Source of the DNA: Agelaius tricolor
Lineage: Eukaryota; Chordata; Aves; Passeriformes; Icteridae
DNA length: 64,000 nucleotides
Assembly: GCA_023055355.1 (NCBI GenBank)
Contig: JALJCS010000004.1
Location: forward strand, 18,192,244 to 18,256,243
Reading direction: 5' to 3'
Position numbers and translations under genes: made by a program
Shown: piece by piece, positions 24,536 through 36,989 of the stretch
Position numbering within the stretch: position 1 is the first letter of the stretch
How the letters are laid out: every line of letters begins with the position of its first letter
The notes under the pieces: model-generated
What the model was told of the DNA's origin: nothing
Database searches by the model: none
The model's input: only the letters and a program-made list of their open reading frames with translations

Positions 24536-27500
24536 AAAAAGCCTCACAAGCTCTAATAAAAATAAGGCTAGAAGCAGACCATGGGTACATAGACAAACAG
24601 GGACACACAGAAACAATATTTAGTTTTCTGAAGGCATAATAACCAATAACCAAATTCATTGCTAACTGAATTTTAGTAGACTAAATAACCTGTTTTACAG
24701 GAAAAGGAGAAGAAAGGATTTTATATTTGTCAAGTATGATGCACAGGTTGCCATTGCAGGCTGAGTGAACTACAAACAAAAAATTAAATGTGATAATATG
24801 CTTTAAAAAAATATTTGGAAAGAACATGATTCTATCAAGGGAGATGTGGTGGGTTTTACTGAAAGCCAGCCTTGAAACTTTAAATTTCCCCCTGAATTCT
24901 AATAAAAGACAGTCTGCTTGAGATCATTGTTTTTGATGTCAAAAACATAACAACCTCCCCCCCACCAAAAAATAGCCAACAACAAACAACTGAGAGACAA
25001 AGACTTGATTTGACTGTCTAATTTAGGCCCTTTCATTCAACACTTACAATACTATTGAGAATTTGCCAAGTAAAAAATTCCTATAGTTCAAGACTTGTTT
25101 TTTATTAATTAGCAGTGTTTCGACATAGTGTACAGTAGATCAAGAACTGAATGTGATAAAAAAAAGTCCATGTGAAATAAAAGCTGTTACATACTATTAA
25201 ACGGAAATTATTTATTTATATGTAGTGCAAGTAACTTTCACATTCTTCCTTATGGAATGACACTGACACCAGAAACTGCCTGCCAGATAAATTGTGTCTG
25301 AAGGAATTGAAAAATCTGAAAAAATATTCAAACAGTGATCTTCTCTGAAGGACAGCAATGTGGACAGTGTTATGAATGTGGATATCACATATGCAATAAT
25401 TCAAGGCAAAAGGAAAACCCACTATCATGGCACAAGAAAAATCCTTGTATTAAATGTTACTGTACCTTCTTCCCTGAAATAAAGTTACTTTAAAAGCTAC
25501 AGTGTAAAGGAATTGTGTATTCACTATTTTTGCTGTTTATGACTCTCTTATCAACATCTGATGCTCACCTGCAATGTAGCAAATATTAGTATTGATGTTT
25601 TACGGTGAAGTATAGGTTCAATGAACAAAAGTTATATTTTGTTCCTATTTATCCTAAATACAATAGATCTAAAAATAATGGAACACCAGTTCCAGTACAA
25701 GGCAGAAAAGCTAGATTTTAATCTGTATTTTGAGCAAATGATGAAATAGCACTTGAAAAGCATGTGGTCTAGTTATGGACATATTCTTCAAGAGAAGCTT
25801 GAGAAGTTTTAACTGCAAGATGCTATTGTCCCTGGAGATTTACTGTGAAGATCTGGTCAAGGCTAAGTAAAAATCTCACTGTATTGAAGGCTTCGAACTA
25901 TCACCTGATAAAAGTGACAATGCATGCAAGTAAGGCAATGTCTCTCCGCTGTAGTGTAGGCACATGAATTTTGTCCGGTGTCACACCCTTAGACAGTCAT
26001 GTCTATGAGGAAAGAGTTGTTTTATTTCTCTAAAATTCAAAAAAAGGAAAAGGAGGAGAACATATTTTATCAGTTTTACTGAGAAAATATTGGACAGATG
26101 GTAAATCAAACTAAGTGTACTGAGCATTTTAGAATGCACTTTGAAAACTTAGTCTAGGAAAAAAATGTGTGATGCATTCAGCATTTTTTAAGGTTATGTT
26201 TAAGCTATACTATATCTAGAAAATATATTTATAATTTTTCTTGCTCACACAAATGAGTTAATACATATATATTATCTTTGTTTTGCCTTTGTTGGACAAG
26301 CCCAATATTCTGCATTGATGCCCCTCCATGAATGAATGACGTAAGGTTTCTATCTGGTTTTTGTTCATAAACCCTGCAAACTAGTGTCTCTAATGATAAC
26401 TGAGTTACATCTTGGTATTGGCTTCGAACACAAGCCACAGTCTTCACAGTCCTCGAACATTTTCCACTCCAAATATAGCCTTTGCTCATAAGCTTTTTTA
26501 GTTGCACACCTAAGTTTTTCATTTATAGGCTGGGAACATACGGAATATCAATACCAAATGTCTTTCAAGAAGTTCAAATTTAGATATGCAGAATTAGTAT
26601 TATCTCTGTGGTTAGAACCTAGAACAGTCTGGAATTTCTGTTAAGACGAGTGGAGGTAATTCGTGGGGTGTTTTCAGTAATGACCTAAGAATCAACTAAA
26701 GGTTCGAAAAAACTATGTCTTTGAATTTGTTCAGGAAAACATACATTTCAAAGAGAAGATTAGAAGGGATAGAAAAAGGCTGAACTATTTTTGGGGCTGT
26801 TTCTTTGTGGGAGGTTCTTTGTCTATCAGCCAGCTTCCTTGCTGAATGACAGCTTTTGCTGGAATAAGTGATAAGGAAGACTAATTTTTTTCTCATTGAG
26901 GGAGATGACAAACCCACAAAGGACGCATGTGGTCTTAACTGCAATGTTTCAAAGAAAACCTTTCCTGCTTTACTAAATTGAATGTGTATTGTATATTTAG
27001 AGTTTTCAGAACCTTGCCTTTAAAAACACTCATCAAGAAGTGTGTTTGACTTGCACTATATCTGGGTAGTATCCATATCTCATTATTGCCTATTTACTGT
27101 AAACAGTCAAGTAGGAAACTGGAATCACTTTCATGATTGTAGAAGAGAAATTCAGATGAAATACAATGACAGACAAAAGAGACTTGTCTTTAAGTTCCTG
27201 TGAATACTTAGGGTGATATTTATTATCCCTCAACAGTTTACTGTATTGGTAAAAGCACAATGCTTGAATCTGCTACAGGTTATGGCAGTTTGAAAACCAT
27301 ATTTGGTCACATTTAAAAGATATGATAAAGAATCATTATTTAATAGAATTTTCACATATTCTACATATTCTACATATTCACATATTTTACATATTCTCTT
27401 TTCACAGCAACTGCACATTACTGAGAATGGCAGTTTAAATGCTGAAAGCTGAACAAAGTATTTCCAGTCCAGTAATTAAAGCTAGAATGTTATTCAGCAA

Positions 27501-27574
27501 ACTTGAACAAAACCAAATAGACAGCTTGTTATCTTTCTCCATAAGTATAAATGTGTATCTATCTAGGTATATTG
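24536..27574. other. non-coding single-copy sequence, no gene seen
   Basis: 3 kb of AT-rich sequence. The longest frame is a 97-codon minus-strand ORF at 26229-26522, with no recognisable domain and nothing that marks it as a gene. A C9 run lies at 24957-24965. Confidence 0.5.
27352..27396. repeat. short tandem repeat, unit about 9 bp (CATATTCTA)
   Basis: Four to five imperfect head-to-tail CATATTCTA/CATATTTTA units, giving the repeated EYV residues in the minus-strand frame. Confidence 0.8.
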
Positions 27575-27599
27575 AGATATATACACACACACACATATT
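27575..27599. repeat. compound (TA)n(CA)n microsatellite
   Basis: ATATATACACACACACACAT lies just left of the LTR that starts at 27606. An equivalent tract lies just right of the LTR. Confidence 0.85.
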
Positions 27600-27605
27600 T
27601 GATAT

Positions 27606-28172
27606 TGTCATGATTTAAATCCAGCTGGAATTAAACACCACACAGCTACTCATTCAAACCCCCTTCTCTCCACCCTACCCTGGTGGAATGGGGAGCAAAT
27701 TAAAAGTAAAATTTTTCTGTTGAGATAAGAACAGTTTAATAATAGAAAATAAACTAAAATATAGTAATAATGGCAAATGATAATAACACTGATTACAAAA
27801 CAGGAAGACCAAGTGATGCTCAGTACATTTGCTCACCACCTGCTGACTGATGCCAGACCCCCACCCAGTGAACACAGATCAGTCTCTCTTCCCAATAAAT
27901 CCCCCAATTTATATGCTGGGCAGGATACGGTATATGGAACATCTCTTTGGTCAGTTTGAGTCATCTGTCCCAGCTGTGCTCACTCCCAATTTTTTTTGTC
28001 TCCTCCTTACTGGCAGAACATGAGAGAAAAGTCCAGTATAAACCCAACTTAGAAAAATCGAAAACATCAGTGTATTATCAACACCATTCCCATTCTGAAC
28101 ACAAAACATGGCAGTGTTTTATAGATCGGGGTAGCTACTGAGAAGAAATTAACTCTACCCTAGATGAAACCA
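27606..28172 (-). mobile_element. solo LTR, divergent subfamily of family A
   Basis: Plus-strand ends are TGTCATGATTTAAATCCAGC and CTACCCTAGATGAAACCA. Sense (minus) features are a TATA box ATATAAA (27908-27914) and an ATTAAA poly(A) signal about 170 bases later (27735-27740). The block GTTGAGATAAGAACAGTTTA and the ends are shared with family A. The middle (27760-27860) differs from the copies at 9243 and 41949, so this is a separate subfamily. Length (about 567 bp) is normal for the family and no internal region is attached. Flanks GATAT and TATAT match 4 of 5, but they lie in AT repeats and prove little. Confidence 0.75.
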
Positions 28173-28205
28173 TATATATATATATACACACACACATACA
28201 TATAG
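28171..28205. repeat. compound (TA)n(CA)n microsatellite
   Basis: Seven TA units then five CA units and CATACATATAG, directly after the LTR end. Same order of units as the tract on the LTR's other side. Confidence 0.85.
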
Positions 28206-29364
28206 AATATAGAAATGATGTACTAAAGCTTTTGTAGTACTAAAGTAGAGTGAGCAGGAGTTCTTGGTTCAATCATTATTGATTTTTCCATACTTTCTAC
28301 TTTGAACTATACCATTTTGCTAAAAAACTGGGAGAAGGGACATCATCTGCTTAGCTTGCTTAGTACTGTTTATGTAAAAAATTGCTATTTCTCTATGAAA
28401 CCATTCTCGGATGATGCATTATACATTTTATTTGGCGTACTTAAAATTTCTGGTTTGCTATTTGGCTTCTCATGTCTTATCAGCTACCAGAGTATCTTCT
28501 CTTTCATACAATACTTCAAAATTTTCAATGTCTTACAGAAATTGAGAGACTCTCTAAACTGAGAGGTTCTTTGATACTTAAAATAAGCAATGCTAAAATG
28601 AAGTCCTTTTGATATACTGATAGAAATAATTTTCCCCCATTGATAATGAAAAATGAGAGTCTACTAACACTGATTATTTCCATGACGGGAGTTCATTACT
28701 TTTCTTGGATAATCAAATCAAAATTCATCATATAAAATGACTATTCTTTTTCATGTGGCAACAATCCCATTTTTCTTTCCATTACCTTCTTAATTTCTCC
28801 AAGCTGTGCATGAAACTGTAAAAAAAAAATTCTTTTCCCCCTATCTGATAAAAATTCTTAGAACAGAAAACTTATCGCATGAATAAATTTGTATGCATAC
28901 TTGGTAGAGAAACCATCTCATTTAAGGTGAACAGGAATTTTATCAGGTCCTAATAGGTAGAAAATAATCTAAAAACATTTTATGACCACTCAAAGATAAA
29001 TTACATACACATGAATTCAGAACATAAGTGATTTTAAAATAAATAATTGATATCTGAAGAATTAGAAAATTCATATTTTATGAGACTCTATTGACAATTT
29101 AAAAAGTTAGGTTTCAATATTTCTTTTATACAAGATAATGACTTCCATTCCCTCTACAGCCAATTGTTACAGAGGAAATTTGGGCTGTAGTTAAGAAGGA
29201 AACATCTGCTCTCTTGTTAGAGCCTAAATTCCTCAATCCACCTGGGGAGGAGTATCTACTCCATGCAGTGAGTAACTTAAATTAGGCTTGTTATGTCAAG
29301 AAAAAGAAAAGCCAAAAAAAGGGAGGGTGAGAAATAAAAAAAAAATAATAAAAAAATCACCTTT
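28206..29364. other. non-coding single-copy sequence, no gene seen
   Basis: AT-rich spacer between an LTR and a CR1. It ends in an A-rich run (29334-29357). No gene is recognised. Confidence 0.5.
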
Positions 29365-29850
29365 TTGAGAATTACAGACTCAATTATGTTGGAAGAGACC
29401 TCTGAGATCATCAAGTCTAATCTGTGACAAAGCACCACCTTGTCAACTAGACCATGATACTGAGTGCCACATTCAGTCTTTCCTTAAACACTTTTGGGAA
29501 TGGTGACACTTCCATCCCCATGGCAGTCCATTGCAATGCCCAATCACCCTTTCTGGGAAGAAATTCTTTCTGATGTCCAACTTAAACCTCCCCTAGTGCA
29601 GCTAAAGACGACCATGTCCTCTTGTCCTGTCACAGGATGCCTGTGAGTGAGAAGAGACTGACCCCCACCTGGCTTGTCCCTCCTTTCAGGCAGCTGTAGA
29701 GAGTGATCAGGTCACCCCTGAGCCTCCTTTTCTCCAGGCCAAACACCCCCAGCTCCCTCAGCTGCTAGTCACCAGATGTGCTCTAGATCCTTCACCAGCT
29801 TCATTGCCCTTCTCTGGACCCACTCCAACACCTCAGTGTCCCTCCTGAAG
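29365..29850 (-). mobile_element. CR1 LINE, 3' half-kilobase fragment
   Basis: A clear antisense CR1. Plus-strand landmarks in order are TTGGAAGAGACCTCTGAGAT (29389-29408), TGTCAACTAGACCATGATAC, CAATCACCCTTTCTGGGAAG, GACCATGTCCTCTTGTCCTG, CCCCCACCTGGCTTGTCCC, CCCCAGCTCCCTCAGCTGCT, and CTTCTCTGGACCCACTCCAA near the left end of the coding part. In sense this is the C-terminal part of ORF2 (reverse transcriptase) plus the 3' UTR. It is 5'-truncated, with frameshifts and stops. It matches a typical passerine subfamily and looks less decayed than the copy at 24268. Confidence 0.92.
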
Positions 29851-30789
29851 GAAGATTCTTCTTTCCATTTACTAAGGCAACACCAATGGCTAGATTATTA
29901 TTTAGCTCTTAAGTGCTAAAGCATTCTTCTGTTTATCTGTAACAAGGCTGTACTTCAATATAATTTTTGGAGTTGTGCCTGGCTGACCCTCACAACTTTC
30001 TTTTATCCTGGCAGTCTCATAGCTGACTTCTGTAGTGATAGACATTGTTTATACAGAAAGGCAGGAAACTCAGCATTCAAGGAGGTGAAATCAGTGAAAA
30101 GAAAACCTCTGCCCCCTTCATGAGTTCACTTATTTTTTTCTGTGCAAGTTTGAGTAAAAAGTCTCCAACTTCTTTTTATTTTTAAGCTTCTCAGAGAATA
30201 TTTAGAAAGCTGTGCTTGAGAATTCAAACATTAATTTCTTATGGAGGGAGAATATAACCACTCTACCTTGATAATTTTTGAAATAAGGCAGTGGGCAGGC
30301 TAAGGTAGACAATGATGGCAGAGAAGAAAATAAGAATTAAACAAATGCAATATACTTTGATACTTTTTTTGTATTTATATTCAGTTACACAAATGCACAT
30401 ACATGTTTCTATGCACAACTGTGAATTTTTTGGTTTTTTGCAATGCATTTATGTTTATTAGTGTCATATTTTCCTGGCAGCTCTAGTGTGTCAGGCTCTA
30501 CAGAAAATTGTATTTTACAACATTTAGCATCTATAGAGAAAAAACTGTTAGGGGAAATTCAAATGAACAAGGTGTCCACAATGGAAAGAGAAATTAAAAT
30601 AACTCTTAGCAAGCAGAAAAAAAATTAATATTAAGAAAGATTTTTTTGGGGGGTGGGAAATGTGTCTTCAGAAGAGACAAAAGCAAATGTGAAAGAGAGC
30701 AGAGCTCATTTATGTAAAGTTGCAGTAGCCCTGAATAAACAAGAATACTTGCAGCAAAAATTACATAGAGATGACAAACCAGGAGGTTT
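29851..30789. other. non-coding single-copy sequence, no gene seen
   Basis: About 940 bp between a CR1 and an LTR, with a short GTTTTTTGG-rich patch near 30428. No gene is recognised. Confidence 0.5.
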
Positions 30790-31137
30790 TGATCCCTGAA
30801 GTGTCTATGAATGCATAGAGCTGTTATATTATTGCAAAGTTCCATACCTTCTTGGTGATTTCTCATGGGCAACTCCTCACAGTGCTGACTCCCTCTTCTT
30901 CACAGCACAGCCAACAAACTCCAGCTCTCCTCACAGCACAGCCAACAAACTCTTTCCTCAACCATCTAACCCACTCTTTTGTAGCACTCATATCCTTATT
31001 GGACACAGCTGTGGCCTATTAAGGGCAGGCCTGTTCCTAATCTTTGGTGTTTGGTACAGCTGCAACTCCTCAGGTGTGAGACAACCTTCTGCACTATCTT
31101 TATTTTCTTACATTCTATCCCTGCACATAGAGCTACC
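30790..31137 (-). mobile_element. short solo LTR (family E)
   Basis: About 348 bp. In minus sense it starts TGTGCAGGGATAGAATGTAA and continues with AGGTTGTCTCACACCTGAGG and GGCCACAGCTGTGTCCAATA, then a decayed TATA region (GGATATGAGTGC, about 30985). Further on are two copies of a 22-bp repeat, an AATAAT poly(A)-like signal near 30828, and an end near CTTCAGGGATCA (30790). I recall this arrangement from songbird genomes as an ERVK-type LTR, but the name is not certain. No target duplication was found and no internal viral sequence is attached. The exact ends may be off by some bases. Confidence 0.62.
30900..30952. repeat. 22-bp direct repeat inside the family E LTR
   Basis: A 22-base word beginning TCACAGCACAGCC and ending AACAAACTC occurs exactly at 30900-30921 and 30931-30952, a 31-bp period. 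A third, weaker relative (CTCCTCACAGTGCTGACTC) lies at 30873-30891. Confidence 0.9.
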
Positions 31138-33274
31138 TATTTCAACATCAGTTTTACATCTTTCTAATTTTAGCTTTTATTACCCATGTGTCATTTTTTT
31201 TTTTTAAAGTCCTTACTAATATGCAAAATAGCTGGATGGAGGGGTTTTTTTGTTGTTTATTTTTAGTAAAGCAACTAATAAAATACAAAGTGAAATTGTA
31301 CTGCTGCAGAGTTTTTATATTTGTCATCCTTTGTTTCATTTGTACACTTATTTCATTTGGAAAAAAAAATATATATTGTATAATCCATTTGTTCAGTGAT
31401 TGAGCAACAGGCAACCCATACATAAATTGCTTTCTTGATATTGATCAGAAGTGTCTCAGAAACAATAAAAATAATACACTAATAACTGATATTGTAGATT
31501 GCAGACACAGCACCACCAAAGAGCACCTAAGGAAAATTAGGAAGGAGAATGATGGCTTTTAAATTTGTTAGCCTGCTATTAAACTTTTGCATATTCAGAA
31601 ATCTTTCTTCTTTAAAATTACTAGTCTTTCCTGAGGAAATCTAAGTGCTCCTTGAATCTTCAATAGTGAATAGAGGATTTTTGGCCATAAAATGTGTTTG
31701 AGGTCAATTAAATTATTTCTCATTTGTTCTGCAAAAGAAAGGAATAACCTGAATCCTCAAGGCAAGAGTGAACAGGTTCTGTAATGTCTTTAAATGACTT
31801 TAGTTAACAGTACTGAAGACTACTTTAATAAAACAATGAGAAAAGACAATTTTTCATATTTATGTAATTCACTTAGAGCAATACCTTGTAGGTCAATGAG
31901 CTATGAGGGAAGGCAAGAGTAGGAATTTGCACTTTTTTCATCCTTTATTTTCCTTTCCTTTTTACTGTGCTAAAAAGTACCAGTGCAAAAGACAATTGAA
32001 AAAAAAACAAAACAAAACAATAATTCAAGACTTAAGCTGTGAAGGAATCAGCATCTTCTCCAAACAAACTTACTGTACAATATTACACATTGCATCTTGA
32101 CAGCTGGCTCAAAGAGAAAGTGATTTTCAAGTAGAAGGTAAACTTAAAGCATGTGTTTTGAATGTCTTGGTCACCAAGAAAATACTTCAATACTGGTGGG
32201 GAAAACTCTGACCTCTGAATCTTCTGCTGAGTGGAACTATTGGAGCACCTATTGCTTTGCACTCCTGAAATTGTGAATTTGTTAATTTTTTATTCTGAAT
32301 AATAAAGAAACTGAGAAACATGTTGAAGCACAGTTGGATACAGTAGGAATTTTCACCATTCTTTAAGCCTTCCTACTCTTCAGATAAGGGGTTGGAGACT
32401 TCTGTATGTTTGTGAAAGTGACTGCAGAAAAAAAAAAGAAAAAAAAGTTGTTGGGATGCTACAATCTCTGAGTTTTCAAAACTGACTTCTACAAAGATAT
32501 TTAGTAAACATACAGGTTGCTTAAACCATTTTGAAAAAATTCCATATCTATTAGACAGGCTACTCCTCAGATTTTATTGTAAAGCTCTAAATTATTGTAT
32601 TGGTATACCATTTTCCTTGTAATCTGGCAGAAGCTACTAAAAATTTTTGTTAGTTCTCAAAGATTGTTTGTCCCTTGGAGAAACATCAATGCTGAATTAT
32701 TAGGATGCAAATAAAATAAGATGCAGCAAGTGGTATGCATGTAAAATGCTCTTCAGCATTGCTTCTGGAATCTAATTGATTCCTTTGCTCTCTTGTGATT
32801 GCTTCCTTTTTTTTAATTTTTGCTCTCTTCATGGAACTGCCCCGATGACCTGCTTTATCTATTGCTCAGATTGAATTTTTCCATAAATCCTTTTGCTTTG
32901 ATCTAATGTATCTCTCAGGATCAACAGAGTCCTGAAGAGCAATTCTGAGTCACTACCGATAATGACACATTTTAGTATACAACCAAATTTCGAAGAACCC
33001 TTTTTCCTTTCAAAAGACTCTGCAGACTAGGGAAGTTACACTCAATATCACACTGCTGGGTCATGAAAAGAGCAGGAGAGATGATAGCAAAGCACCCACT
33101 CTATACATTCACGAATGTAGGTGAGGCCAGACTCTTGAAAATTTGACTGTGTACTCAAGTCAAGCATGGGGTATTACAAACTTTGCTTAATGTAACCAAC
33201 TGTGATAATTCTCACCTTAATAAATATTAAAAATGTTTAATATGTACCATACATATTTAACTATTTTATGTGAA

Positions 33275-33313
33275 TTTCAAATTCGTACTGCAAATTCAAA
33301 TTTGTACTGCAGA
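33275..33313. repeat. imperfect 19-bp tandem duplication
   Basis: TTCAAATTCGTACTGCAAA is followed by TTCAAATTTGTACTGCAGA, 17 of 19 positions alike. Confidence 0.8.
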
Positions 33314-33701
33314 CTCGAAATGCTTTCATTCTCTCTGCTCTTGAAATAAATTTCTTATTATTCATTTTCAAGGTATCCCTTTATTAGAAGTTTCAGGTAC
33401 ATTGACAGTTATGTGGGCTTTCACATGTAAATATAGTCTTCTGATTTTTCCTACACTTCCTAGATTTAACAGGAGATGAAAAATCTGTATTTGCTGCATG
33501 GTTTGAATAGTTTATAAAACTGAACGGAATAAAAGAAAAGGTTTTATGATGACTTCAAACTTGTATTGACTTTGATATACTAATGCTAAACCTATACAAG
33601 TAGAAATTTTAGCAAATAGTTATCTTTTGCATGATGTGCTAACATTATGGGATTTTGTTTCTATTATGGCACAGATTTTTATTAAATATATTTTTAACCT
33701 T

Positions 33702-33725
33702 TTTAAAATAAATTTTTATTTTAAA
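33702..33725. repeat. perfect AT-only palindrome, 11-bp arms
   Basis: TTTAAAATAAA and TTTATTTTAAA around a TT centre. It could extrude as a cruciform, but AT palindromes are common in such sequence. Confidence 0.6.
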
Positions 33726-36700
33726 CTGACAGATGAATGATTCTCTGTTATAGCTGTGTACCAAAGAAATGAATGCTTTAAAACTTGAAAAATTTCACTC
33801 GTTTCATAACATAATTTTTTTTTTAAAGTTCAGGCATGCTCATTTGTGTGAATATTTGAGCTAGACATGGAATATAAATGCAAGATTAAGCAATATAAAA
33901 CTTTGCAGCATCTTGTTAAATATGTAACAGAAGTGGAAGGTGTATCTGATGCCGTTTGAGTGAACATGAAGCACCAGTGCAACCAGTAGATATGAAAGCA
34001 CTAAGTTAACAGAAGTAGCAAGTGAAATCATATTCTATAAATCCAGTTCTGTGCAACAGTATATGGATGCTTCAAAAGTAAGAAATACTTATAAATAACA
34101 TATAGAAAGAATATTAGGCCAATTAGGAAAATGCAGAAGATTTTAAGGCAAAACTTCTAAATTTGCAGAATTTGTTGTCATGCTAGCACATCAGAAACTT
34201 AGAAAAAACGATTTCTAATTATAAATAAATGGAGAAAAATGTTAGAGAGTGGAAATCCATCAAAACACAGATTTTTGTAATGAATAAATGTTAGTAATGG
34301 AAATTAAAAGTTCTTTTACTCATCAGACCCATCCTATTGTGGGACAGCCTTCACATAGAAACATTAGAGGCAAAACACAGTTCCACTTTAAAGTTGGAAA
34401 ATCTTTGCTTTATGAAAATGTAGGAGGTTAGAGAGTTTCAGCTTGATGTTCGGGGAAGTCCTTTTAACCTGTCCTTTTTAACTTTAGCAGCATTCTGTTT
34501 CACCATGGGCTGATAGCATTGGTTCAAAACAATGCTCTTGAAACTAATCACTATTTGATTTGGGATATTAAGAAATGGAGTGAGCCCTGATCTTGGGTAT
34601 ACAGTAGTGCTCTGCTCTGCAATATTATCAAAGCAACACTGTTAGGAAAGGTTAATGCAAAAGTATGTTATAATGATGATACCACTGCACAAAAATCATG
34701 TATTTGCCCCTCTTACCTGGATCACATTCACAACAGGCAGGATTTTAACACTTGTCAAAAGGAGAACAGTCCATCTGAAGATATGAGAAATGAGCTTGCA
34801 ATAAATACATCTGCTCCTGCATTTTAAATTATTAATATAAAATGCCACACAAGTAAAAATTTTAAAATTAATTAATTATAAGATATGAGTATTTTGTGAG
34901 AAGATGGCTTAAAACACATTAAAAGCTGAGGGCTGAAAGCATTTGCCCTGTCCTCAAGGGAAAGGAAGCTTTTCAGCTTGTCATATAGTATGACCTCTAG
35001 TACATTCAAGCCACTAAAGTCATCCATGGGCAGATATTCGGACAGACAACATACTTTGTTTTAAGTTTCTCAGGAAAAGGGATAAATAAATAAGAAATCA
35101 GCAAAACCATATAAAATTACCAGCTTCCATTGTCTTCTTTCCTTCCCCAATCAAATGAGTAATATATATCTAAAATGATTAATCATTCACGTAAGTTTCA
35201 GGATAATTTTATCAGAAGAGTTCCTTGGAAATATGTGATTTTGTGAGCATACATCTCTTTTGGGGCAGCTAACTAACAAATCAAAACAAAAGCATAAATA
35301 ACTAGTCCAACGACTTCAGACAATGCCTTGAGGAAAACGCTGATTCTAGCCGAAATTTTCAGGGGAGCTGTTTTAAGTCTGACAAGTCTGAAGTCCTGTG
35401 TTGTAAGACAGATATCTAGTTTGCAGAAAACACATAATAAAGATCTGTTAAGTACTATCTGAAGTACGATCATCAAGGTTGTGCAGATGTTTCAAGAGCA
35501 CATCTCTCCTCCCACTGCTCTCTCTTCACATAAAGCTGCAACTAGAATAAGACAGTGTACACTTTCTGTGGAAAAGAAATTAAATGCCTTTCTAGGTCAG
35601 CAGAAAAGATTTTTCAGTACTTTTTTTCTCCTTTTATGTCTTTTAGGAAGAAACTTGTACTTCTAGACCTAGACAGGATATGTATGAAAAATAAATAAAA
35701 GCAGTGCAACAATTAACAAGGAAACAAATATAAACAAATATGATCTTTACGCAGAAGATCATGTGCAGATAATGTGTATTTTGGGAATAGAGTTTGCTGT
35801 TACTCAGACGGCTATAACATGCTGAGAAAAAAATGCATGGTATAGGAAAGCTACATAGCTATATGTGCCAATTGATGTCCTATGTTTGTATGAATACATC
35901 CTACCATATACTTTCATGGTTTTTACCTCTATTATTTGACAAGAAAGTCACAAAAATTCTAGCTTGAATGAATTTTTGAGATGCATGGAACATTGCCTCC
36001 CCTACCTGTGTCCCATTGCACTGGGGACAAATCTATGAGTATTCTAACTCCATTTCACAATTAATCAATGACACTGTAGAAGAAACATTCTCTATAAATG
36101 GTAGCTTTCAGTACAAAATAGTTTCAATGTACTTCTTAATATTCTATGTTTGAGGGCCTGGCAAAGTTAGCTAAAGACCTTGGGCACGGTTAAATGACTC
36201 TTGAGATGGAATATCTTTTCTAGTAAGACACATGTATTTCTAAGGTAATGAGCTCTGTTGGGGGTAATTTAGATTACAGAACGCTTTAGATTATAACACT
36301 ATTGTTTCTAATTAGGTATGCCTTAAAAAGGAGCATGAGTTTTTGTGTTACTGAATATTTAGTAACTATTAATTACCTGCTAAATAAAATACGTAATTTT
36401 AAAAGATTAAGAAAAAAAATCCAATAATAGATATTGTATATCTTATGTACATAAGGGAGTACAATATGGTTGCTTGAGAAAACAGTTCCATGAATTTCAG
36501 TAACTCTGCTTCAGCACTTCAAAACACACCTATAACACCGTACCACTGAATCTGGCAAATGGGAGACAGATGAAAGACTGCTGAGCAAGCTGAGGGCTCA
36601 AAATTCCACTTAGAACAATTGTGAAACTTCAGCAGAAAGTGTTCTAGCATTTTCCTTTTTGTATATGATGAGAGGAGAAGGCAGTGTCAGATGGACTAGC

Positions 36701-36963
36701 TCCTCTATTGATGTAAATCAGCCCATCTAAGCTGATGTTCTAGAGATACAGAAATTTATACCAGCTACAGAGATGTTGTAATGCATATATATGAAATATA
36801 TGTAGGCCTGTTCCATGGGTTAGCTTCTTTTCTGCTCTCTGGTGCAAAATAACCTTTTTGGTATACTCCCTTCTAAATGTTTCTATCAAGACAGTCTTTC
36901 CTTGTGTGTTTTTTTGCTGTATAACATTAGCTGAACTTTTCAACCTATCCAAAATATAGAACA

Positions 36964-36989
36964 AAATAATAATAATAATAATAATAATT
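36964..36989. repeat. (AAT)n microsatellite
   Basis: About eight uninterrupted AAT units. It encodes the poly-Y run in the minus-strand frame, which is not a gene. Confidence 0.9.

Noticed and set aside
26229..26522. 97-codon minus-strand open frame
   Set aside because: No recognisable domain, no repeat or splice context, and an AT-rich neighbourhood. Frames of this size are expected by chance in 64 kb.
27352..27396. CRISPR-like short repeats
   Set aside because: The units are about 9 bp with no spacers, and the window is vertebrate. It is a simple tandem repeat.
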